Made by a program: the position numbers and the translations under genes. From assembly GCA_025677825.1 (NCBI GenBank), contig JAIXMO010000020.1, forward strand, positions 62,001 to 126,000: a stretch of 64,000 nt of DNA. The letters run 5' to 3'. Of this stretch, positions 1 to 10,771 are shown one piece after another (position 1 is the stretch's first letter; every line of letters begins with the position of its first letter). Below the pieces are notes generated by a model. The model did not search any database, had not been told where the DNA came from, and saw nothing but the letters and a program-made list of their open reading frames with translations. This stretch comes from Helicostylum pulchrum. Lineage: Eukaryota > Mucoromycota > Mucoromycetes > Mucorales > Mucoraceae.

Positions 1-1425
1 GTTGAATATCTTCGTTATTATGGGAAACCAGACAATCCTGATCAAATCGCTTTCAGAGTAGTCGTCTTCGCTTTCTTTACATAGGTATTCCGGGTAGTTA
101 ATCAATAAACTTAAACTGTGTAAAAAATAAATTATTGTTAGTGGCATATATATAAACGAATGATCTTAACTTACATATGTTTAGATACACTCTGGTGCGT
201 CTGTCTTGCTTCAGATAAACTTTTTGTATATACTCGATCCCAAACTCCGCATCACCTGATACAATAACAGCTTAAATAGAACCGCCATTTAACTTATATC
301 ACAAAGGACTTTCTAAACGTTGACTAATGTAAGGGGCACGACTTCCAGCTCTGGTTTTAATTCTGAACGAAATAGCGTCAACAAATCAGACCAATCATCT
401 TTGCTGAAGAGTGATAGTTGAGAATGAGCTGAATCGTCTGTTAAGTCCAAAATAGATGAAAGCCCATTTCTAACAAATAAGAACAGGATTAGTTCATATA
501 CGCAACTTTTTTTTAAAAAATTCATACTTACGATACAATCTTTCTTTCTCTAGGCATCAATGTATTCATTGTTTTTTTGAAAAATAATTCAAGGACCTTT
601 CTCTTAATTATTGTGCCAACTGATAATCCACCGCTCGATACAAAGGCTCCATCGTACTCTATTTTTTTCCATCACTGTCCCTTCATTAACTCTTTTCTGT
701 TTCGCGTTTCTATGACTTGATCGTTTGATGTATCACTATTTATCAGCTGGGTCGCCTTCTTTATGCCTGTCAACTTTAACTCATCCTCTGCTAATGGTTT
801 CTCATAATGAATCGCCATTAAACGGGGTGCTAAGTCAGCCCAGAACTTTTTATTATCAGCGTCATTTTTTATATTATTGAGCGACTGGCGCAATTGCTTG
901 TTCTCTTGAAAATGGTCGATGATATAGCGAGATCCTATGCAAATTTATTTAAAATATGAGGTTATCGAGTCAGTACTACCATAGAACCTACGATGATAAC
1001 TTGGGATATCGCTGGTAAAGTAGTCATGACACGTTTGTTTACTTATCGGCCCTTTTTGATATAATAAACGATCATAGCCGGTTAATTCTTAGGCACCAGA
1101 ACTTCCCCAAGCATTCCAGTGCTTCAAATTGGCAGGTGAAAAAATAAAGATGCGCACCAGGTTTTTTTCTTTTGTGGGCATACCAGCTTTTTTTGGGTGA
1201 GCAAATACACTGTCAATTTACAAGTTCAAAAAAAAAAGTGCAGGATATTATTACTCACGTACCTGTTCTTGCGTACTTGTTTTTTATGTCCTGTTCATCT
1301 ATTTCCCTATACTGGAAATAACTACTGTCGACCAAAAGGTTTGTAAAGTCCATCTTGTGTAGGAGGTCTTTTGCAAGAGGAAATACAAGGTTGGTCTTTT
1401 TGAGTTCTTGAGAATGAAAGAAAAT
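1..1425 (-). pseudogene. Fragmented multi-exon gene or gene remnant, function unknown
   Basis: Several coding-like blocks lie on the minus strand and run off the left edge. They sit near 1270-1420 (a block reading ELKKTNLVFPLAKDLLHK), 673-1080 (ELTGYDRLLYQK, then after a short intron RYIIDHFQENKQ), 536-665 (EYDGAFVSSGGLSVG), 313-478, 180-270 and 1-85. Good splice motifs join some of them: GTAAGTATG to TTGTTAG between about 533 and 479, and GTAGTACTG to GCATAG near 980-935. The blocks are interrupted by an in-frame TAA (about 1090) and an in-frame TGA (about 671) unless unusual introns remove them. I recognise no family. A segment near 245-270 (VIVSGDAEF) faintly recalls NYN/DUF88 nucleases, but this is weak. 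It could be an intact gene with introns I cannot place, or a pseudogene. Confidence 0.45.
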
Positions 1426-1629
1426 AAAAAAAAAAAAAAAAACGGCTTTTTTTTTTACTGATAAAAAAGACTCTTGGAATTTGTTTCATATGTCACACTT
1501 ACACTTCAGTTATACTTTTAGTGGTTAAACATCATACTTTTTTGGATAGAACAATACTTCTTTTTCAATAAAAAATTTGGTTTTATTGTATCTTTCTCCA
1601 AAAATTAGGGGTAAGACCAGAAAATATTG

Positions 1630-2785
1630 TTAAATTTCAAGTCCAGTAAACTGTGGACTATATTGCCTTAGTTTTACACCAGCTTCTTTAAATACTCTAG
1701 CAGTCATATGATCCATACCGTACGATCTCGAATAAACTACTTCCTTAACACCTTGTTGAATAATTTTAATAGCACAACCTAAACAAGGACATGTATTGCA
1801 ATAAAGTACCACACCATTATCGTATACAACACTTCCTCTACCAGCCTCTAATAAAGCATTCTCTTCTGCATGCATACATAAACATCTATCTAGTCCTGTA
1901 CCACAAGGTGCTCCATCATTACATCTGTCACATCCTCCTTCATTACAGTTTCTTAATCCTCTTGGTGTACCATTATATCCTGTAGCAATCACTCTAGAAT
2001 CTTTGGTTAAGATACATCCAACTCGTCTTTTCATACAATTACTACGTCTTGCTGCTAAATCGGAAAGCTGCATAAAGTATGTGTCCCATGAGGGTCGAAG
2101 TCTTTCCATGTTTGTCAAGTCACGTCGACTTAAAGCTAGATAGAAGCTAGGCATATCTCTATAACTATTGGTAATTACCAAATCTGACGATACCATAATG
2201 TTATATAATGGTGTTCTCAGTGATGACTCTTCTTTATCCTGTGAAGAAATATTAAACTTGGCTCTATCATCTAATATCAAAAATTCTTCCAAGCTTATAA
2301 TGTCTTTTGTCATGAATTGTCTTCTATTTTTTTTATAGGAAGTGAAAAGTTAAAACATCTGTGCTGCATTAAGAAAAAACTACCCTTTGTCCTACCTATT
2401 TTTCCATCGTTCATATCTTATAGTAACGGGAGCTTCTACTGAAACAAGTAAAAAGAAGGGACGCTTCCTTATTGTTTTCATGATTGTGTAAACAGCTTGC
2501 TTACTTTATAAATAACATAAAAATCGATAAAGACACTTACTTCAAGGTCCAAAGGTCTCTACAGTCTACATCACAAGTAACAAAATCTTCTTGCCAGTGA
2601 GCCGTAACGTATGTTTGCATCTCTTCTACGTCTTCGAAACGAGTTGCGTCCTCATACAAGAGCTGACGGTCAAAAATATCGCCATAGTTAACGAGAGTCA
2701 AAAGTTTAAAACCATGTAATTCAACAAGGTATTCAGCAACAACGTGCTTTCCACTACTGGTGGGTCCTGTAATCCCAATGAACAT
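1630..2785 (-). CDS. DCD1: Deoxycytidylate (dCMP) deaminase
   Basis: Converts dCMP to dUMP and so feeds dTMP synthesis. Three exons fit: 2541-2785, 2396-2467 and 1630-2323, with GT-AG introns, giving 336 residues, slightly longer than the roughly 312 of yeast Dcd1. The N-terminal part has a P-loop-like GPTSSGKH near residue 7, as in fungal Dcd1. The middle exon encodes KRPFFLLVSVEAPVTIRYER, strongly Dcd1-like. The C-terminal half is the cytidine-deaminase fold, with the zinc/proton-shuttle motif HAEEN and the second zinc motif PCLGC. The start ATG at 2785 gives the conserved N-terminus MFIGITGP. It lies head to head with TAF12, about 150 bp between start codons. Identification is secure; exact intron ends are inferred. 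Confidence 0.93.
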
Positions 2786-2934
2786 GTGTAAAAAGAAAAC
2801 CCAACCTGAATTTTTCTCTTTTCACTTGACACAAAATCTAGAAAAAAACAGAATAATAGTCACGGGATATTTTCTCCACATTATTTTTAAAAAAAAACGC
2901 GCCTGTAAACCTATTTTTCTTGTTTCATAACACC
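2786..2934. promoter_or_regulatory. Compact bidirectional promoter between DCD1 and TAF12
   Basis: 149 bp separate two divergent start codons. The stretch is AT-rich with A and T runs and no clear TATA box. Both genes must be driven from here or from overlapping upstream DNA. The role is inferred from position only. Confidence 0.5.
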
Positions 2935-3464
2935 ATGTCTAACAACAATCAATCACCTACACATATGCAGCAGCTACCGCAAATGATTGCTCAATATCAG
3001 CAAAATATTGAGTTCTTGAATAACAATATTGCTCAGCTACGTAGAAACATGGAAAGAACTGATATCTCTCAAGAAGACAGAGAAGGGTACAAGAAGCAAG
3101 AAGCAGATCTGCAATCAAAACTTAGTTTACACCAATCTCTTGTAAATAACTTGACTCCTCAAATGGTAGCTCAAAATTTACAGCAACGTGTTTTAAGTCA
3201 ACAAATGTCACCTACTTCTGATAACATGAGTACACCTGGTTCTCCTGCTGCATTTAATCAACAACAACAGCAACAACAACAATTAGCTAACTTTGCTAAT
3301 AATGCTGCTGTACAACAACAACTTCGTAAGATGACCTGCAATATTATATATATTTGATATAACGCTTGTATTTATTATTATACTGTCATTTAGGTACTGC
3401 TCAACAGCAACAAGCGATGAATAAAATGGGTGCTGTAGTTGTTGCAGCAGCTCAACAACAACAG

Positions 3465-3496
<32 letters not shown>

Positions 3497-3512
3497 ACAA
3501 CAACAAATGACA

Positions 3513-3548
<36 letters not shown>

Positions 3549-4333
3549 CAACTGCAGCAGCAACAACAGCAACAGCAACAGAACCCTCAAGCTTTCCCTT
3601 CTCCTACACCTGTTAAACCTAATAATGCGGCACAAGCAGCTGTTGTAGCAGCACAAGCTGCGGTTAAGAGTAACGCTGGTATGTTTACGTTCCCTAGTAA
3701 TACACCATTAGCAGCTACACCTGCTACACCTACCGGATCCGCACCTGCTACACCTACTACATCTGTACCTCAAATGACCACACCTGCTCCTACACTTAAA
3801 CCCTCTTCAGCACCTTCTTTAGATAACGATGGCATTAATCGGGTATTAACAAAAAGAAAGATTCAAGAATTAGTATCACAAATCGATCCAACTGAAAGAT
3901 TAGAACCTGAAGTAGAAGACGTAAGATATAACTTTTTAAATTGATAGATTTAAAAAAAAAGATGTATTAATTGGGTATTTTTTTTTAGATTCTCTTGGAA
4001 ATTGCAGATGAATTCATTGAGTCAGTTACTACTTTTGCTTGTCAATTAGCTAAGCATCGTAAATCGGATACTTTAGAAGTTAAAGATGTACAATTACATT
4101 TAGGTAATTAAAAAAGAGAGTTTTTTTTATTATAATGAAACACAAATATGAAACTTATACTATCTATATTAGAACGTAATTGGAATATTCGTATACCAGG
4201 ATTTGCTTCTGATGATATTAGACCCTTAAGAAAGCCTACAATTCCTTCTTCTCATCAAACAAAGCTTCAAGCTGTCAATGCAGCAAAGAGCCAAATAAAC
4301 AATACCTCTCAAAAGAAGGATGCAAGCAATTAA
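2935..4333 (+). CDS. TAF12: TAF12, TFIID/SAGA subunit with histone fold
   Basis: TAF12 (yeast Taf61) is an H2B-like histone-fold subunit shared by TFIID and SAGA; it pairs with TAF4 or Ada1. Exons 2935-3325, 3394-3920, 3989-4103 and 4173-4333 give an open frame of 397 residues. The C-terminal histone fold starts near residue 280 with [18 protein letters not shown] and continues through [20 protein letters not shown] and [19 protein letters not shown], the classic TAF12 signature. The N-terminal half is a Q-rich coiled region with a long polyglutamine tract and a following A/P/T-rich linker. Two of the three introns interrupt the histone fold. The in-frame ATG at 2920 lies just upstream, but 2935 (MSNNNQSP) follows a more natural leader. 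Confident. Confidence 0.95.
3451..3587 (+). repeat. CAG/CAA polyglutamine tract in TAF12
   Basis: A mixed CAG/CAA run encodes roughly 45 glutamines, broken only by MT and single L residues. Mixed codons reduce slippage compared with a pure CAG run. Polyglutamine is common in TFIID/SAGA subunits and mediator proteins. Confidence 0.9.
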
Positions 4334-4498
4334 AAAACATAAAAAAAAATAAAAAATAACCAGTCCTATTATCCGACCCGGACTTTTTTTTTTCTTTGGG
4401 CTTTGAATTGAGTCCTGTTAATGAGAGCCTATAGAGAGCTTATAATGTAGAAACAAAGGGCGAAACTTAGAATCATCCTCTTCTCCTTGTAGTCAAAA

Positions 4499-5574
4499 AT
4501 GGTAATAAACATACGCAATTTTGTGTTGATGGATGATGATAGATTGTAAAATGTAATGATTCAACGATGGATGGGATTAGCATGTATGGATAAACAGAAA
4601 AACAACTACTCTTTTTTTTCTTCTTTTTATTAAGACCAGTTTCAACATTTTTTTTAAAAAAAAAGAACAACATTGCAACTTTTTAATATGTGTGTACTGG
4701 TATACACCTGCACAAAAAAAACCGACACTGGAAAATAAAAGAGACAAAGAAAACTCGACGAAACGAAATAGAATCAATAACTGCAAAAAAAAAGTGTTTT
4801 TACATGCACTAAACTTGAACACTTCTGCAAAAAATACATTACGTTTTACAATCTATTGTTATCATGGTGGTGGTGGTGGGAATAGGAAGAAAAAAAAAGG
4901 CGGGAGAGAAATGTATATTGAATTGTGATTCTAAACTATTTTTTTTTTCTATTACTATTAGGGTATCGACCTCAAGAACCATCACGTTAAGAACTCTAAC
5001 CGTACTTCTCCCAAGTCTGAGAACGTCTACTTGGCCTTGCTCGTCAAGGTAAAAAAAAATATTATTTATATAGTGTATGTAAAATAGACGAAGCTAACAT
5101 TTTGTGTGTTTGTAATAGTTGTACCGTTTCCTTGCTCGTCGTACTGAAGCTAACTTCAACAAGGTTGTTTTGAAGCGTCTCTTTATGTCTCGTGTTAACC
5201 GTCCCCCCGTCACCGTTTCTCGTATTGTCAAGAACGCCAAGGGTAACAACACTGTTGTTGTTGTTGGTACCGTTACCGATGATTCTCGTCTCTTGGACCT
5301 CCCCAAGCTCTCTGTTGCTGCTCTTCACTTCACCAAGACCGCCAAGGCTCGTATCTTGAAGGCCGGTGGTGAATGTTTGACCTTGGATCAATTGGCTCTC
5401 CGTGCTCCCACTGGTGCCAACACCATCCTCGTCCGTGGTGCCAAGAACTCTCGTGAGTCCGTTAAGCATTTCGGTATGGGTCCCCATAAGAACAAGAAGC
5501 CTTTCGTTCGTTCCAAGGGTAGAAAGTTCGAAAAGGCTCGTGGTAAGCGTGCTTCTCGTGGTTTCAAGGTTTAA
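4499..5574 (+). CDS. RPL18: 60S ribosomal protein eL18 (RPL18)
   Basis: A structural protein of the large ribosomal subunit. Exon 2 (4962-5048) begins [10 protein letters not shown] and exon 3 (5119-5574) runs from [13 protein letters not shown] to KRASRGFKV, both canonical eL18. The initiator methionine must come from upstream. An ATG at 4499-4501, directly followed by GTAATAAAC and preceded by a pyrimidine-rich leader, is the best candidate. This makes exon 1 a bare ATG and the first intron about 460 nt, by far the longest clear one here. The product would be 181 residues (yeast has 186). An alternative ATG|GT at about 4864 would shorten the intron. Codons are strongly C-ending, as expected for high expression. 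Family certain, exon 1 moderately so. Confidence 0.92.
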
Positions 5575-6441
5575 ATTTACCTTCTTGTTTTATCAAGTTG
5601 TTTTTCAAATCTTGTTTTTTTAAGCTATTAAAATACCTGGAAAATGACTATAAGATCATTTTAACAAATCCCAATTTTTAAATTTAAAAAAAGAGTTGTA
5701 TTTATACATGTGTTTATCTGTTTGTGTGTGTGTTTGTGTGTGTGTGTATAATTCGAAACCAGGCCTTGTTCCTGGTTGTATATAATATCTATAAAGTACT
5801 CGTAGTCGATATTGACGGCTGATCTGATAGTGTACATGTCAAATTGAGCTTTACGCGAAGCCTGTAATGTACTTTTTCGTTAGTTAGCTTTGCAAGTATA
5901 AATAAAATGTCTACAGCATAATTCGAATAAGAGGAATATCTGTAATAAGTTGTAGACGTGTAAATATACATAGTAGATCACATGAGCTAATAGGGCCCCT
6001 ATTTTATCTAAAGTATTTTATTCTTTCTTTTAGTATGTATACCAGTAAGTATTTTTTTAGGTGTGCATCTTTTAAAGGAACCTTTATCATTACTATTCTG
6101 TTTTTTTTAGCGTACAAAAGGATACTGTTCTTCCTAAAGTAACCGCAGGGCATACCCAAGAATGCTTCTTGCACAAATGTGTTCCACCCGACTATAATGC
6201 TGTATAGATACGTGAACAGTAGTACTAGTTCCGCCACACTTTCTTTCTGGAAGTGTACCGAGAATTCCCCAAGAATAATACGAATAACAAAGTAATAAAA
6301 TAGGGAGGCTTTTTTTTTTCTCGATTTGTTTAGGGAGAGTGTAACCATATGTCGTATAAATATCTCACTCCTTTCATGAAACATGCATTTTCTCTCTTTT
6401 TCCTTTTTTTTTTTTTTATTCATTTTTTTAAAAAAACAAGT
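5575..6441. other. Intergenic region between RPL18 and the TTC39-like gene
   Basis: Holds the RPL18 3' end, a GT/TG-rich microsatellite-like stretch (5715-5748) and a 40-bp block at 5974-6012 (TAGATCACATGAG followed by TATTTTATCT) that resembles 41949-41985. The long minus-strand open frame here (6004-6552) is T-tract driven and not convincing. A T-rich leader precedes the next gene. Confidence 0.6.
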
Positions 6442-8543
6442 ATGGAACCAGCAGCAATACTTGAAGTGAACGATGATTATGAGACAGCCACAATGTCTAC
6501 CAGTTCTTCTTCTCGATCGAGTATCAGTAGTCTGGATAGTAATCATAACCATACGATGCCACTTGAGCTTGGTTTAGTTATGGATGCACTCCAGACCTCT
6601 TTAATAGAGCAAGCAGAAGAAGAAGAAGTACAACTACCGATACAAAAACAAGAAACTCTTACTGAAGAAGAAGAACAAGAACAAGAACAAGATACTTCTA
6701 AAATAAAAGATACGGATATCAAGATTATTATGGATTACGAAATGAATCATGGCTCAATTCAAACAAAAACAAACCGTTCAGGAACAACTTGCTCAGCCAA
6801 TTTAATCGTAATAGATCCTATTAATCCAAAGACTGTTAAAATAAACACACTTACTCCCCGTGAGCAAGAAAACGCTGACGAACCCCTGTTGAGTGCTATT
6901 CATCATTTATTTAATAATGAATTTATGAAGGCAAAAAAAATATTTGAATCACAAGCGAGTACTGATCCATTACATGCTTTGGGTCTTGGTTCAATGGTGT
7001 TCTTAAAAGCACTAATGGTAAATTTTTACTGAATAAAATAAGACAAAAAAAAAAGACTAACTGTGCATATAGACTTTTAACAATAGAACTACTGCCAATG
7101 CAATAGAAGTATTAATGTCTACTTATAATTTAGCTACAGCTCAAATAGACAATGCAACTAAAAAGAACATGGGAGATACAGTAATTCAGTACTTTACTAC
7201 ATACCGCGACTATATAAAATTATATCGTGGAACAGGTGTGCCTACGCATGTGTCTCCTGCTAGACCCAAAGCCTTGGAAATGCATAAAATCGATACGGTA
7301 CCTAATGGAGTATTACGAGCTCATGTAGCCAAAGCAGAAGCGTGCTTACAAATGGCCATTCTTCATTTATTACAAGAAAACGCTACAGGATATATAAAAT
7401 GTGGATTAAATTTAAAGAGAGCGTATGCTAGTTATAGTACTGTTTGGCAAGAGTATAAACGTATGGGACAATTACACAATGAATATATTGATCGAGAAAC
7501 AATATCTGGTATACAGTTTGGTATAGGGTCAGTTCATTTGGTTTTGGCTTCATTACCTCAAAAGGTATTACGTACTGTAGCATCATTTGGATGGAAAGCA
7601 GATAAGCATTTAGGATTCGCTTTATTAAAACTCTGTTTAGAAGATCGACGAGCAAGGTCGCCTATGGCATCGCTCATGTTACTTGCTTATTATACTACAT
7701 TGACCAGTATGTGCCCTCAAATTTTATCCGATGAGTATACACAACCTGCTATTGAAACTTTATTAGACGCACAACGAGTTTACCCCAACTCTGCTATATT
7801 TCTATACTTTGCTGGTCGTACATCAAGATTAGCGCGAAATCTAACACTATCGTCACAATCATTTATATATGCTATCGAAACTAGTAAAAATGAATGGGCA
7901 GAAGTAGAAGTATTTCACATGTGTAGTTATGAAATGGGATTTAATCACATGATGCAAAACAACTGGGAAGAAGCGATAGCTATATTCGAATTACTTTACA
8001 AGGAAAGGTATTGGTCTCAAGCTATCTTCAGGTACCTTTCAGGTGCTTGTCTTGATATGATGGGTCAAAGAACTGAAGCAATTTTAGCGTTTGCAGAAGT
8101 TCCCTATTTATTACAGCAAGCTTCTAACGTAAATGCAAGTACATCATCCATTGAACAATACGTTCTTCGGAAAGTAAAATTATTTCAATCAAGTGGATAT
8201 CAAGATATGGATATGACAATGTGTGCATTAGAGTATTTATACTTGTTTAATGCGTACGAGTTTATGGATACTATGCAATTAGAGCAAAATTTGGGTTTAA
8301 CAGACTATGCATTAACAAGGGTTTTGGAATCAGAAAAATTAGAGTATGGTATTCGCACCAGAGAATTACTACCAGAGACACCACCACCACAGTACGATGA
8401 TCAAAGAGCTGCTTTATTACTAATTAAGTCATCTATACTTAATGCAATGGGAAGATATCAAGAATCTATCATTCATTTGAATTGGATTATTGATCGAAAA
8501 GATAAAATCACTGTAGATAAATGGGTTATTCCTTATACTTACT

Positions 8544-8587
<44 letters not shown>

Positions 8588-9051
8588 ATTTCTTTAAAAG
8601 TCTATATTACTTTTTTGACTTAAACCCTCCTTTTTCTTGTTAGGGAGGTTGGTATGACATCTTGGAGTCTAGATCAAAAATCGAGAGGCAGAGAATTTTG
8701 GGAAATCGCGCTTGGATATGGAAATTATGACTTTGAATATCGATTAGCTATGGTAAGAGCCCTTTTATTTATTTATATATTTAAGAAAAAACTAATGCTA
8801 CTTAGAGAGTTAATTTAGCTGTAGCAAGAGCAGACGAATTGGGAATTCATAAACCTAATTATAAAAAGAAACCTTCTGAATTATTTATACCCTATAACAG
8901 TACATCTAGTACTACAAGTAGTATGGATGATAGTGACCATTATTCATCTATTACAACAAAAGATACAACAAAAGACGCTCCCATTCAACAGCAAGAAATT
9001 GAACAAGTTGTCGTACAACTGGATCTTGGTTCAAGTGACGTCACTCACTAA
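6442..9051 (+). CDS. TTC39/Iml2-family tetratricopeptide protein
   Basis: Four exons (6442-7017, 7073-8544, 8644-8752, 8806-9051) give 800 residues. After a disordered, S/E-rich N-terminus of about 150 residues, the family core begins near residue 160 with LLSAIHHLFNNEFMKAKKIF and DPLHALGLGSMVFLKALM, which matches the Iml2/TTC39 domain (DUF3808 in Pfam). Later helical pairs such as EWAEVEVFHMCSYEMGFNHM and WEVGMTSWSLDQKSRGREFW also fit. Yeast Iml2 is linked to lipid droplets and clearance of protein aggregates; vertebrate TTC39 proteins are linked to lipid metabolism. Intron 2 begins GT followed at once by 39 A residues. An upstream ATG at 6349 would add a T-run-encoded hydrophobic stretch that looks like leader sequence, so 6442 is preferred. 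The C-terminal tail is low-complexity. Confidence 0.88.
8547..8585 (+). repeat. A39 homopolymer at an intron 5' end
   Basis: Thirty-nine consecutive A residues immediately follow the GT of intron 2 of the TTC39-like gene. Length may vary between strains or be affected by sequencing error. Confidence 0.95.
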
Positions 9052-9314
9052 CCAACAAAGCTTACACTTGTTTAATAAATTATACTTTTAAAACTAGTTT
9101 GTCATTATTTTATAAATGTCACTCTTAAATATATATACGTGTTATATCAATAAACTCATTAACAGCGAAAGACTCCTGCTCATCTCTTCCAATAAAAAAT
9201 ATAATCCCGACAAAAGATTTTTCTTTTTTTAGCAAGTGTTTGCAGATGTAATTTTTATTTATTTCAGTATATTACGCAATACATCATTTAGAATACCATA
9301 GTCGACTTTATTTT

Positions 9315-9675
9315 TTAATCTTCATTTATAAAGTAAGGCTCTACTTTATCACTGTAATCATTTTGCTTCGTAATCGCTACATAATGATCTATATATATAA
9401 TATAAATGTATTTTGTTTATATGTTAAAAGGAATATATAATAATCGCGATACCTGAGGTAGAACGATTGACATCAGTAAATTGCTTTACTGGCTCTCCCT
9501 GTGACTCATATGTAGTTGGTTTTTTATTGTGTTGGGTATGAATACTTTTGGTATACTCTTTTCGGGTAGGATTTTTGGGCTTAAAGACTAGGTTTACTAT
9601 CTCTTTAAAGTTGATTGAACTCTTTTTGTGGTCGTTTTTATTTTTAGATTTGATGCCTCTTTTATATTGGATCAT
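9315..9675 (-). CDS. Small hypothetical protein, two exons
   Basis: Exon 1 is 9453-9675 and exon 2 is 9315-9388, joined by a 64-nt intron that starts GTATCGCG and ends ATATAG. The spliced product is 98 residues, basic and hydrophilic, with no signal peptide or membrane segment. The second exon has a natural look (DHYVAITKQNDYSDKVEPYF) and the reading frame is continuous only after splicing, which supports a real gene. The gene lies convergent with the TTC39-like gene, their stop codons about 260 bp apart. I do not recognise the family. It may be lineage specific. Confidence 0.55.
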
Positions 9676-10771
9676 TTTAGTATCAGTACAAAGTTAAAAA
9701 GAAAGAAAAAAAGAAAGTAAAAAGTGATTAAAACCAGTATTTATTTATTTTTTCTGTTGATATATTTCAAGTTTGATATAAACGTAATGCATAAAAATAG
9801 AGCGGGACGTGTATTTTATTCAACTGGTTTAGTACAGGAATTTTTTAATACTTTCTATCACTTTTTAATGAAAATAAATGAACTTCCTAAAGTACTTCCT
9901 GCAGTAAAGAAGAAAAAAAAAAAGAGAGAGAAAAAAAGTGCTTACATCTCCGTGTATGTATGGTATTTAGAACTCCAGGGCGGGTAAACAAGGTTCAAAC
10001 GTGATTTCACAATCTCTTTTTCAGAAGAAGACTTTTTATCTGAGATTAATCCTGTATGACTGAGTGTTTTTTTCTGAAGTAATCTCGGTTCAATGTTACC
10101 TTTTAACTAGTGTAAAAAGGGTAAAGTCAAATTAAAAAAGTAAATAAAACTGTTTAAATGATTCGTACAAGTCTATTCCACCAATAGAACAATAAACAAA
10201 TAAATACTACTGCAAATCATTTTAAAAATTTGGCCCTGATCATCCAAATTAGGCGATTAAAATAAAAAAGTCTTTACTTTTTTTTTGACACCTTTTTACT
10301 TTTCTACTTGCCTAATGACTATTCAATTAATTCAAAAAGCCTATTTGAAAGTATTCTACGCGCACAAGTTAGTCTTGGAATTATCTTTACTATACGGAAA
10401 AGATGCCAATCATCAGTAAAATCTATATTCCGGAAAAAACGGGGGAGAGAAACGCAACCCGCTTTCTAATACAATCCAAACCCCTCTGACCTTTCTTTGA
10501 AAATTTTACACGGCAATTGAATAATAAAGATACCGTAAGGTAACACTAAACAAAGTAAAAAAAAAAGTATTTACACAGAAAGACAATGGTTTTTGTTTAT
10601 TATGTTTATTTATTATAATATATGAGGCGATAGGAAGGAGAAAGAGAGAGAGGGGGGAAAAGGAAATAAAAATACAGTAGGTTTTCTCTTTTTTTTTTTT
10701 TTTTTTCTATATACAAAAGGAAAAAGGGTACAAAGAGGAATATATATTAAAAATGTCGGTCAACGAACAAT
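9676..10771. other. Intergenic, no confident gene
   Basis: Contains two weak plus-strand frames: one at 9724-9987 rich in lysine runs, and a clean 34-codon ATG frame at 10315-10419 (MTIQLIQKAYLKVFYAHK). Neither has supporting context. A purine-rich stretch (10632-10665) and a T run precede the 3' end of the amino acid transporter. Confidence 0.5.

Noticed and set aside
3283..3656. Minus-strand leucine-rich frames
   Set aside because: Antisense of the polyglutamine tract in TAF12.
4502..4961. Box C/D snoRNA inside the eL18 first intron
   Set aside because: A C-box-like GATGATGA is present but no D box (CTGA) with terminal pairing was found.
6004..6552. 182-codon minus-strand frame
   Set aside because: Composition is driven by A/T runs and it overlaps the first exon of the TTC39-like gene; no domain or splice support.
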